In this document: piece after piece, positions 57,266 to 64,000 of the stretch
Layout of the letters: every line of letters starts with the position of its first letter
Numbering within the stretch: the first letter of the stretch is position 1
Assembly (NCBI RefSeq): GCF_002886045.1
Contig: NZ_CP025791.1
Span: 4,479,001-4,543,000, forward strand
Direction: 5' to 3'
Source: Flavivirga eckloniae
Lineage (GTDB): Bacteria > Bacteroidota > Bacteroidia > Flavobacteriales > Flavobacteriaceae
Length of the DNA: 64,000 bases
Made by a program: the position numbers and the translations under genes
Notes under the pieces: generated by a model
The model's database searches: none
What the model was told of the DNA's origin: nothing
The model's input: only the letters and a program-made list of their open reading frames with translations

Positions 57266-59413
57266 TTAGAGATTTAAGTTATAAGCAAGTTTTAAAAAAT
57301 AGGACCTTCCATAACCCAGCATTAAATTTGTAGGCGGACCATTGTGAGCACCGCCAGAAAAAGCAGTTGTGTTTACGGTAGTTATATCTAATAGGTTTCT
57401 TATACCCAGGCTGGCTTCTATGGTTTTATTGAGGAACGATTTTTTAATAGTAGCATCTAGCCAACTAAAGGCATCTGTAGTACCTCTTTGGAACTCCTGT
57501 TGCCCTTGTGAATTCATTTTTTCTACAAATTGTTGTTGTTTTCCAACTTGTTTGTAATAGATGGTAAAAGAGGTGTTCCAATCTGGAATGGTATAATTAA
57601 CATTACTGTTTAGCTGGAAATTAAATAGAAAATCGTCTTTAGAATTGGTATTGCTATCCAGAACTTTTGAAATGCCTAAGGCTGATGCTCCTATTTGAAA
57701 CCTAAAATTTTTATGCTTTATCGTGTTTTCTGTAAAGAGACCTATAGACTTATAAGCATCTATATTATTGTATTGAAAGGCAAGAGGACTCTGACTCACA
57801 ACTATAAGCTCAATACGGTCTTTAATATTAATATAAGAGGCACTTATTTTGTTTTTAATACGTGTTGTTTTATTGGCTAATGTGTATTGCTTTTTTAGAT
57901 GTACAAAAGCCGATAAACCACGCTCAGGGTTTAAATTGGGGTTACCCTGAACGTTATGGTTTACGTCAACAAAATAGGTAAAAAGCTCATCGTAATTTGG
58001 GGTTCTATTAGCAGATCCAACGATGGTTCTTAGCTCTAGGTTTTTACCCAATATATATTTTGAGCTTAACGATAATGTATATTGGTTGGCAAATAGATTA
58101 GTGAATGAAACACGAGCCCCTGGCCGTAACGAAAATGTGTCGGAGAAGTTTATTTCAGACGATGTAAATACATCGTAATTATCCAAACGTTGCTTAACAG
58201 TATCGTCGTCGGGCGAAACCGTAATAGCTAGAGGAGACCCATAACCACTTTCGTTAGTAAGGTCGTAACCCGCTTGTAATTTAAAATGGTTATTGTTGAT
58301 AAGGTTACTAAAAGTACCTCGGGAAATAAAAGCTTTTCGTGATAAGTACTCACCCTTTAACCTGTTGCTTTTTTCATCCTTTCTTATACGATAGGTATAA
58401 GTTTCCAGGTCTTTATTTTGTTCTTGGTAAGACACAGAAACATTAAAATGAACCTGTTTTGTTAATATACCCGAAGCGTTTAAGTGATGTATAAACCGAT
58501 TGTTGGTATATAGTTCGTCTAATGCCAGAGGATCGCTGGTTGAGGTCGCCGGGTTTTCGTTTAAATCTACTGCATTATTGTACTTGTTGATTTTTTCGTT
58601 AAAGTAATCGAACTTGTAAAATATGCTGAGGTTTTCCTGTTCGTGGCTAAGAAGTACCTTAGTGTTTTGTTGTTCTTTTGGTAACCATAAATGTCCCCTT
58701 AAACCATCATTTTTATCGTAAACTTCACCCTGATTCTCACTCCAAAAACCTCCAAAATCGTTTCTTAAATAAGCAATCCTACCAAAAATATTTTTGATAA
58801 AATGATGCCCCATTTTAAGAGATTGTATATGCCTTCCTTTATTAAACCATTCATATTCGTTACCAATCGTTTCCTCTTGTAAAAAGGTGCTTATTTGGGT
58901 TTTTTGCCTCGAAGATTTTTTTGTGATTATATTAATAATTCCAGAAACAGCATTAGCGCCATATTGTACACCCATGGCACCTTCAACGATTTCTATTTGC
59001 TGAACATCATCAAGATTTATCAAGGTTAAATCGACATTGTTTCCAATACCTTCTTCATTAATAATAGGTATGTTATCAATAAGTATTTTAAAATACTGTG
59101 CATCCAATCCAAATAAATTAACGCCAGATTTTCCTGTAGATGTATTGGGGGTAATGTTAACATTTAAATTTTGATTTAAAAGATCCGCCAGATTATTTAC
59201 AGCACGTTGTTCGATCTCTTTTCTGGTTATGACCTTAACCTCAAACACAGATTTTTTTACAGATTGTGGATTGTACTGCCCTGTTAAAACCACTTCTTCT
59301 AGTTTTTCAATTTCTACAGAGTCTTTAACCGTAGCCCTATTTTGTTGAGCAAAAGCGTAATTCGCAAAAAAAGTTGAAAAATAAATAATGAAATGTTTTT
59401 TATTTAGAATCAT
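57266..59413 (-). CDS. TonB-dependent outer membrane receptor (HmuR-like)
   Basis: Imports heme, iron chelate or a similar ligand. 715 aa; signal peptide 1-22 (ANYAFAQ), a TonB-box-like stretch KLEEVVLTGQY, the plug (about 50-165, with RAVNNLADLLNQNLNVNITPNTSTGKSGVNLFG and VEIVEGAMGVQYGANAVSGIINIITKK) and a 22-strand-type barrel ending FLKLAYNLNL. No carboxypeptidase-like or STN domain is present, unlike the SusC proteins here. It is the first gene of the receptor-HmuY-HmuY operon and is divergent from the DUF6607 gene across a 104-bp region with a Fur-like dyad and a TATATTTG box. Confidence 0.93.
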   Translation of the reverse strand: MILNKKHFIIYFSTFFANYAFAQQNRATVKDSVEIEKLEEVVLTGQYNPQSVKKSVFEVKVITRKEIEQRAVNNLADLLNQNLNVNITPNTSTGKSGVNLFGLDAQYFKILIDNIPIINEEGIGNNVDLTLINLDDVQQIEIVEGAMGVQYGANAVSGIINIITKKSSRQKTQISTFLQEETIGNEYEWFNKGRHIQSLKMGHHFIKNIFGRIAYLRNDFGGFWSENQGEVYDKNDGLRGHLWLPKEQQNTKVLLSHEQENLSIFYKFDYFNEKINKYNNAVDLNENPATSTSDPLALDELYTNNRFIHHLNASGILTKQVHFNVSVSYQEQNKDLETYTYRIRKDEKSNRLKGEYLSRKAFISRGTFSNLINNNHFKLQAGYDLTNESGYGSPLAITVSPDDDTVKQRLDNYDVFTSSEINFSDTFSLRPGARVSFTNLFANQYTLSLSSKYILGKNLELRTIVGSANRTPNYDELFTYFVDVNHNVQGNPNLNPERGLSAFVHLKKQYTLANKTTRIKNKISASYINIKDRIELIVVSQSPLAFQYNNIDAYKSIGLFTENTIKHKNFRFQIGASALGISKVLDSNTNSKDDFLFNFQLNSNVNYTIPDWNTSFTIYYKQVGKQQQFVEKMNSQGQQEFQRGTTDAFSWLDATIKKSFLNKTIEASLGIRNLLDITTVNTTAFSGGAHNGPPTNLMLGYGRSYFLKLAYNLNL

Positions 59414-59430
59414 TCTTAATTAAATTTGCA

Positions 59431-59438
59431 CAAATATA
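59431..59438 (-). promoter_or_regulatory. -7 box of the TonB receptor operon
   Basis: Read on the minus strand the sequence is TATATTTG, matching TAnnTTTG, 17 bp before the receptor ATG at 59413. The Fur-like dyad lies just upstream, over the place of the -33 element. Confidence 0.55.
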
Positions 59439-59442
59439 TATG

Positions 59443-59465
59443 TTATTTTAATTCAGTCTAAATAA
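59443..59465. promoter_or_regulatory. Fur-like dyad in the shared promoter
   Basis: A 23-bp imperfect dyad with arms TTATTTTAATT and AGTCTAAATAA around a central C; 8 of 11 positions pair. The outer part TTATTT/AAATAA is perfect. It sits between two divergent iron-type genes and overlaps the receptor's -33 region, which fits repression by iron-bound Fur. Assignment rests on position and AT-rich dyad form. Confidence 0.4.
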
Positions 59466-59517
59466 GAATAGTGTAAATTTTTAATTTTTTTTAACCAATA
59501 AACTCAAATAACTAATA

Positions 59518-60423
59518 ATGAGAATATTAACAACTTTTTTGATAGTAACTTTAACATTTTCGACATTCGGAAATGCTCAAAGCAAGAAAAAACAAGATGC
59601 AGAAGCCATTAAAAAAATGTGCGGTTGCTACGAAGTAACATTCAACTTTGCAGAAACTTTTAACTATAGTAAAGACTCACTTTATCAGCCATCTAAAACA
59701 AAAATTGCTAAAGGTTTGGAGTGGGCACAACTTATAGTAGATGGTAAAGACAAGGTTTCAATTCAACATTTACTTCAGGTTGGAGATCCATCAAAACCCC
59801 ATATCGTAAAACATTGGAGGCAAGATTGGCTTTATGAGAATACCGATTTCTATATGTTTAATGGTGATAACACCTGGAATTATGTGTCTAAACCAAAATC
59901 TGAAGTAAAAGGTCAATGGACTCAAAAAGTGTATCAGGTAGATGATAGTCCGAGATACGAAGGCTCCGCAACATGGGTACATGTTGATGGTAAAAGTTAT
60001 TGGGAGAACATAACAGATGCACCACTACCAAGACGGGAATATACCAAGCGAAGTGATTATAATGTAACCGTTAGAGGAAATAGACATGAAATTACAAACT
60101 ATGGTTGGTTGCATGATCAGGATAATGCTAAAGTAATCCGTGAAGCAGAAAAAGAAGATGTTATTCTGGCAAAGGAAAAAGGATATAACACATATGTGAA
60201 GGTGGAGGATAGCAGATGCCAAGCAGCAGCAGATTGGTGGAAGGAAAACAAAGCAAAATGGGCTTTAGTACGCCATAAGTGGTCTGAGGTTTATGGTAGA
60301 AATAAAAATCTGGCTTTAGAATCGAAAGTGAATAACAAGGTACTTTTTAAATACTTGTTTTCCGATGACTATAGCAAAGCTGAGAACATTAGTGACGTTA
60401 TAGAATCTTTTGTAACTAAATAA
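59518..60423 (+). CDS. DUF6607 family exported protein
   Basis: Function unknown. 301 aa; signal peptide 1-20 (FGNAQ). The start CGCYEVTFNFAETF is typical of the family, followed by a beta-rich, Trp-rich middle (GLEWAQLIVDG; IVKHWRQDWLYEN; GQWTQKVYQVDDSPRYEGSATWVHVDGKSYWENITDAPLPRREY) that suggests a lipocalin-like barrel, and a helical C-terminal region. DUF6607 genes are often found next to TonB receptors for iron; here it is 36 bp before one and divergent from another. Two Cys near the N-terminus (MCGCY) and one in SRCQAA could matter for metal or heme binding, which is a guess. Confidence 0.85.
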   Translation: MRILTTFLIVTLTFSTFGNAQSKKKQDAEAIKKMCGCYEVTFNFAETFNYSKDSLYQPSKTKIAKGLEWAQLIVDGKDKVSIQHLLQVGDPSKPHIVKHWRQDWLYENTDFYMFNGDNTWNYVSKPKSEVKGQWTQKVYQVDDSPRYEGSATWVHVDGKSYWENITDAPLPRREYTKRSDYNVTVRGNRHEITNYGWLHDQDNAKVIREAEKEDVILAKEKGYNTYVKVEDSRCQAAADWWKENKAKWALVRHKWSEVYGRNKNLALESKVNNKVLFKYLFSDDYSKAENISDVIESFVTK

Positions 60424-60459
60424 ACCCCAATAAATTACTACCAAGGAAATTATTAAATA

Positions 60460-62883
60460 ATGAAAAAAAACTTAACACTACTGTTAATAGTTATATCAAT
60501 TTATTCAACATACAGTCAAGCAATATTAAAAGGCGTTGTAAAAAACGAATCAGGCGAAGCCATTCCATATGTAAGCGTTTATTTGGAAGGGACACAATTG
60601 GGCGTTTCTTCAAAAACAGATGGTACGTTTATCATCAAAAATGTTCCGTATTCAACCTATAAAATCGTAGCAAGTGCCGTTGGGTACAGTCAGGTTTCGC
60701 AGGAGATTGTTGTAAATGGAAATATAGATGATATTACTTTTAAGCTTAGTGCAAATACAGAGCTGGAAGAAGTTGAACTTTTTGGAACAAGACATAAAAG
60801 AGCCGAAAAATTAGAAACCTTAACCCGATTACCATTAGCTCCTAATGAGCAACTGCAAAGTATTTCCATATTATCGCATGCACTAATCGATAAGCAAAAT
60901 GCTTTAACTATTAGAGATGTTACCAAAAACGTTGCAGGTGTTTATACGTTTGCCACCTACGGGAATACAAGAGAAAGTATGTCTTTAAGGGGATACCGAG
61001 GCATCCCAATATTAAAAAACGGGGTTAGAATTAACTCCGACTTTAGAGGCATAGGTGTTATTACAGATATGTCTGGAGTAGACAATGTTCAAGTACTTAA
61101 AGGCGTGTCTGCCATAAGTCAAGGATTAGGAGGTGATTTGGGATCTGCCGGAGGTGTTATAAACATGGTTACAAAAACCCCTAAGTTTTATGAAGGGGGC
61201 GAAGTAAGTTTTAGAACAGGTAGCTTTGGAAAAGTAAGACCCACGTTCGATTTTTATGGTCCTTTAGATAAAAATGAAACCGTTGCTTTTAGGGTAGCCG
61301 GTGCTTACGACAGAGCAGATAGTTACAGAAGTCATGTAAGTTCGGAGCGCTTTTATGTAAACCCATCCGTAGCTTGGAGGCCTAACGAAAAAACGAACAT
61401 TATTCTAGAGATGGATTATACCGATGATAGTGTAACACCAGATCCAGGAACGATTAATTTAGGGGATTATGCAACCAACAATATTTACAAGCTTCCAGAT
61501 AATAATTTTTTAGGTTTCGATTCAGACAGAAGCAATTCGGTTAATACGACCTATGCCATTAGGTTTGAAAGAGAAATTAATAACGGTTTAAGTTTAAAGG
61601 CAGGTTTGTTTTCATCTAATTTAGAGACTTACGAGGAGTCGGCTTATGTTTTTCAAGGCGGAGGCAGAACGGGGTTAGATGTGCTCCCTGGCGGACAACG
61701 CTATAGAGAATATTATGCCGGAGGTAGACTAGATAAAAATAGTGTGTTGCAAATTGATTTATTGGGCAAGGATATTCAAACAGGGTTTTTAAAACATACA
61801 TTCCAAGTAGGTGTGGACTATAGAAATTCGGAATTTGATAATGCAGCCTACACAACAACGTACCCAACTAACGATCCTTATGTAGATATTATAGACGTTA
61901 CCCAACCAATAAACAATACGCTTCCGGGCGGGGTTAGTGTAGCATTAAACCCAGCTAGAGCCACAGGATCTAAAACAAAGTCTTACGGATTTACGGTTCA
62001 GGATAAAATAACATTAACAGAATGGGCAGATGTGTTTCTAGGACTTCGTTACTCATCGTTAGAAAGAACCAAAGGGAATTTTATTGGTAGAAGTTTATCG
62101 GGAGCTAAGCGTGATGATGCTTTTAATCCCTTACTTGGTTTTAATATTAAACCTCTAAAAAACATTATAGTTTTTGGTTCTTATGCGAGTAGTTCTAACC
62201 CGATGACTTCTTTTTATAGAGATATTAATGGTAACGAACTGGGAACAGAACGCTGGGATCAATTTGAAACAGGAATTAAATCGACTTGGTTAGATAATGC
62301 ATTACGATTTAACGTGACCTACTTTTTAACCGCAAGCAAAAACTTAAACTTAGAAGCTTTAGATGGTAACGGTACATCCTTGGGATATTATTTAAAAGGA
62401 GGTGAGGATACAAGAAACGGTGTTGAGTTAGAATTGATAGGAAGGGTTTTGCCTAACTTAGAAGTTATAGCTGGTTATTCGTATTTAGATGCCAGGTATA
62501 AAGATCACGTGTCCTATTATTATAATTCCAGTCCTTTAAACACACCTAAACACACGGCTAACTTTTGGACGAGGTACAGTTTTGAACATACTTTAGAAGG
62601 TTTGTCGCTTGGTGCAGGAGTCTACTATTTAGGGGAACGACCACATAATGTATGGTCCAGAAACTATACCCATGCAGGTGTAGAACCCGGAGTAAAACCA
62701 TTCGATTTAAAGGCTTATACAACAGTTAATTTTCAGGCGTCCTATCAATTTAACTCTAAATTAAGTTTAGATGTTTTTGCGAACAATGCGTTTAACGAAT
62801 TAGGTTATAACGCATACCGAACGGTGTATTTAAATAGAATATCGCCAGCAAATTTTGGAACAACATTGCGCTATAAATTTTAA
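60460..62883 (+). CDS. TonB-dependent siderophore-type receptor
   Basis: Imports a ferric siderophore or similar chelate. 807 aa; signal peptide 1-19 (TYSQ), a carboxypeptidase-regulatory-like domain (about 22-105, LKGVVKNESGEAIPYVSVYLEGTQLGVSSKTDG), TonB-box region (LEEVELFG), plug (about 125-245, SHALIDKQNALTIRDVTKNVAGVYTFATYGNTRESMSLRGYRGI; VLKGVSAISQGLGGDLGSAGGVINMVTKTP) and a barrel that contains the GVELELIGRVLPNLEVIAGYSYLDARY pattern characteristic of siderophore receptors, ending LRYKF. It lies 36 bp after the DUF6607 gene and 9 bp before a secreted ankyrin protein, so the three form one operon. Confidence 0.93.
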   Translation: MKKNLTLLLIVISIYSTYSQAILKGVVKNESGEAIPYVSVYLEGTQLGVSSKTDGTFIIKNVPYSTYKIVASAVGYSQVSQEIVVNGNIDDITFKLSANTELEEVELFGTRHKRAEKLETLTRLPLAPNEQLQSISILSHALIDKQNALTIRDVTKNVAGVYTFATYGNTRESMSLRGYRGIPILKNGVRINSDFRGIGVITDMSGVDNVQVLKGVSAISQGLGGDLGSAGGVINMVTKTPKFYEGGEVSFRTGSFGKVRPTFDFYGPLDKNETVAFRVAGAYDRADSYRSHVSSERFYVNPSVAWRPNEKTNIILEMDYTDDSVTPDPGTINLGDYATNNIYKLPDNNFLGFDSDRSNSVNTTYAIRFEREINNGLSLKAGLFSSNLETYEESAYVFQGGGRTGLDVLPGGQRYREYYAGGRLDKNSVLQIDLLGKDIQTGFLKHTFQVGVDYRNSEFDNAAYTTTYPTNDPYVDIIDVTQPINNTLPGGVSVALNPARATGSKTKSYGFTVQDKITLTEWADVFLGLRYSSLERTKGNFIGRSLSGAKRDDAFNPLLGFNIKPLKNIIVFGSYASSSNPMTSFYRDINGNELGTERWDQFETGIKSTWLDNALRFNVTYFLTASKNLNLEALDGNGTSLGYYLKGGEDTRNGVELELIGRVLPNLEVIAGYSYLDARYKDHVSYYYNSSPLNTPKHTANFWTRYSFEHTLEGLSLGAGVYYLGERPHNVWSRNYTHAGVEPGVKPFDLKAYTTVNFQASYQFNSKLSLDVFANNAFNELGYNAYRTVYLNRISPANFGTTLRYKF

Positions 62884-62892
62884 ATATAACAT

Positions 62893-64000
62893 ATGAAAGT
62901 TTTAAAATTACCCATAGTCTTTCTGTTACTTGTAAGTACACTACAAGCTCAAGAAAACATTTTTTGGAAAAGAGACTTCTGGAAAAACAATCCGACGATA
63001 GAAGTTATAGAACAAAAAATAAAAGAAGGTAACGATATCGCAGCATTAAACCCTTATGGGTTTGATGCTGTTGTATATGCGATTTTAGAAAAAACACCCA
63101 ACAAAACCATTAAACATTTACTCTCTAAAAAGGGAAATGGAGCTAACAAGCTCACTCATGATAAGCGCACCTATGTGTTTTGGGCAGCATATAAAGGGAA
63201 TCTTGAATTAATGGAATATTTAATATCTAAAAACGCTCGAATGGACTTAAAGGATTCTCATGGGTTTTCTGTGTTAACCTTTGCTGCGGTAGTAGGGATA
63301 ACAGATACAGCGATATACGATTTATGTATTAAAAACGGAATAGATGTAAAAACAGATAAGGAGGAACACGGAGCAAATGCACTATTATTAATTATACCGC
63401 ATCTTAAGAATTTTGAGATGGTCGATTACTTTACAAAGAAAGGCTTACGTATAGATAGTAAAGACAATCAAGGTAACGGCGTGTTTAATTATACGGCAAG
63501 AGCCGGAAATAAAATCATGCTCGAAAAATTAATTGAGAAAGGGCTTTTTCATAATAAACCAAACAATAATGGAGGCAACGCTATACTAATGGCAACTCAA
63601 GGTTCCAGAAGCGGTTATAATTCGTTGGGTTTTTTAAAATATTTAGAAGGTTTAGGAATTAACCCCAATATTACAAATAACGATGGTACCACACCTCTGC
63701 ACCATTTGGCTTATGGCAATAAAGATTTAAAAACGTTAAACTATTTTTTAAAAAAGGGTGTAGATGTAAATCAGTTTGATAAAGATGGCAATACGGCATT
63801 AATTAATGCCTGTGGCGATAATACTTTAGAAATAATAACCGCATTGGCTTTAAAAACAAAAGACCTTAACAAGGTTAATAAAAATGGACAGTCTGCTCTA
63901 ATAAAAGCTATAAATAACAGCCCTTCAATTATTAGTTTTTTAATAAAAAAAGGAGCAGATGTCCATGTTATTGATGCCAAAGGAAACAACTTGGCTTTTT
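62893..64000 (+). CDS. Exported ankyrin-repeat protein, 3' end outside the window
   Basis: ATG at 62893, 9 bp after the receptor stop; the frame is open for 369 codons to the window edge. Signal peptide 1-19 (VSTLQAQ). Ankyrin-like repeats of about 33 residues run from ~50 onward: NPYGFDAVVYAILEKTPNKTIKHLLSKKG, HDKRTYVFWAAYKGNLELMEYLISKNARMDLKD, NDGTTPLHHLAYGNKDLKTLNYFLKKGVDVNQFD and KDGNTALINACGDNTLEI. It is a periplasmic or surface protein-interaction scaffold by appearance. The tight link to a siderophore-type receptor suggests a part in metal uptake or its control, which is inference. Confidence 0.88.
   Translation, partial: MKVLKLPIVFLLLVSTLQAQENIFWKRDFWKNNPTIEVIEQKIKEGNDIAALNPYGFDAVVYAILEKTPNKTIKHLLSKKGNGANKLTHDKRTYVFWAAYKGNLELMEYLISKNARMDLKDSHGFSVLTFAAVVGITDTAIYDLCIKNGIDVKTDKEEHGANALLLIIPHLKNFEMVDYFTKKGLRIDSKDNQGNGVFNYTARAGNKIMLEKLIEKGLFHNKPNNNGGNAILMATQGSRSGYNSLGFLKYLEGLGINPNITNNDGTTPLHHLAYGNKDLKTLNYFLKKGVDVNQFDKDGNTALINACGDNTLEIITALALKTKDLNKVNKNGQSALIKAINNSPSIISFLIKKGADVHVIDAKGNNLAF

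Overview
The window looks like a chromosomal stretch of a marine Bacteroidota, most likely a member of Flavobacteriaceae. The DNA is AT-rich. It carries two SusC/SusD pairs with ECF sigma/FecR regulators, many lipoproteins with a Cys lipobox, type IX secretion (T9SS) C-terminal sorting domains, TAnnTTTG-type -7 boxes, and sulfatase and carbohydrate-active genes typical of algal-polysaccharide degraders. No rRNA, tRNA or CRISPR was seen.

Layout. (1) 1-6.5 kb: end of a carbohydrate operon on the + strand: sulfatase (cut by the window edge), GH2 beta-galactosidase and GH97 alpha-glycosidase. (2) 6.6-18.5 kb: a cassette bounded by two inverted copies of a ~256-bp MITE-like element. It holds a sugar porter (-), and divergently an FCD-type GntR regulator followed by a tight operon: tartrate/isopropylmalate-type dehydrogenase, cyclase-fold hydrolase, DUF1537 kinase, ACS-like MFS carrier, Gfo/Idh/MocA oxidoreductase and a DUF5060 secreted protein. 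The parts fit a route from a short sugar or sugar acid through lactone, acid, acid phosphate and oxidative decarboxylation. (3) 18.5-29.7 kb: ECF sigma (-) divergent from FecR, SusC and SusD, a small lipoprotein, two DUF4369/TlpA-like thioredoxin lipoproteins and a convergent 10-Cys mini-protein. This does not look like a glycan locus. (4) 30-40.2 kb: GH88 unsaturated uronyl hydrolase, an unrecognised 755-aa lipoprotein, AraC regulator (-), DUF5107-TPR protein, ECF sigma, and a BNR beta-propeller lipoprotein that resembles PL24/PL25 ulvan lyases. Together these suggest use of a uronate-containing, probably sulfated polymer.

(5) 40.4-53.7 kb: second ECF sigma, a repeat-rich gap, FecR, SusC, SusD-like, two surface lipoproteins (one with TIG domains), an alpha/beta-hydrolase lipoprotein and an M20 peptidase. 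(6) 53.8-64 kb: a T9SS protein that looks like an internally deleted beta-helix enzyme, then an iron/heme-type module (two HmuY-like proteins and a TonB receptor on the - strand; DUF6607 protein, siderophore-type TonB receptor and secreted ankyrin protein on the + strand) around a shared promoter with a Fur-like dyad.

Intergenic DNA is unusually rich in inverted repeats: two related MITE-like families whose ends share a TTAACGTGA-like core, nested palindromes at 38.7 and 41.2 kb, and hairpins in the fecR-susC leader of both SusCD loci.
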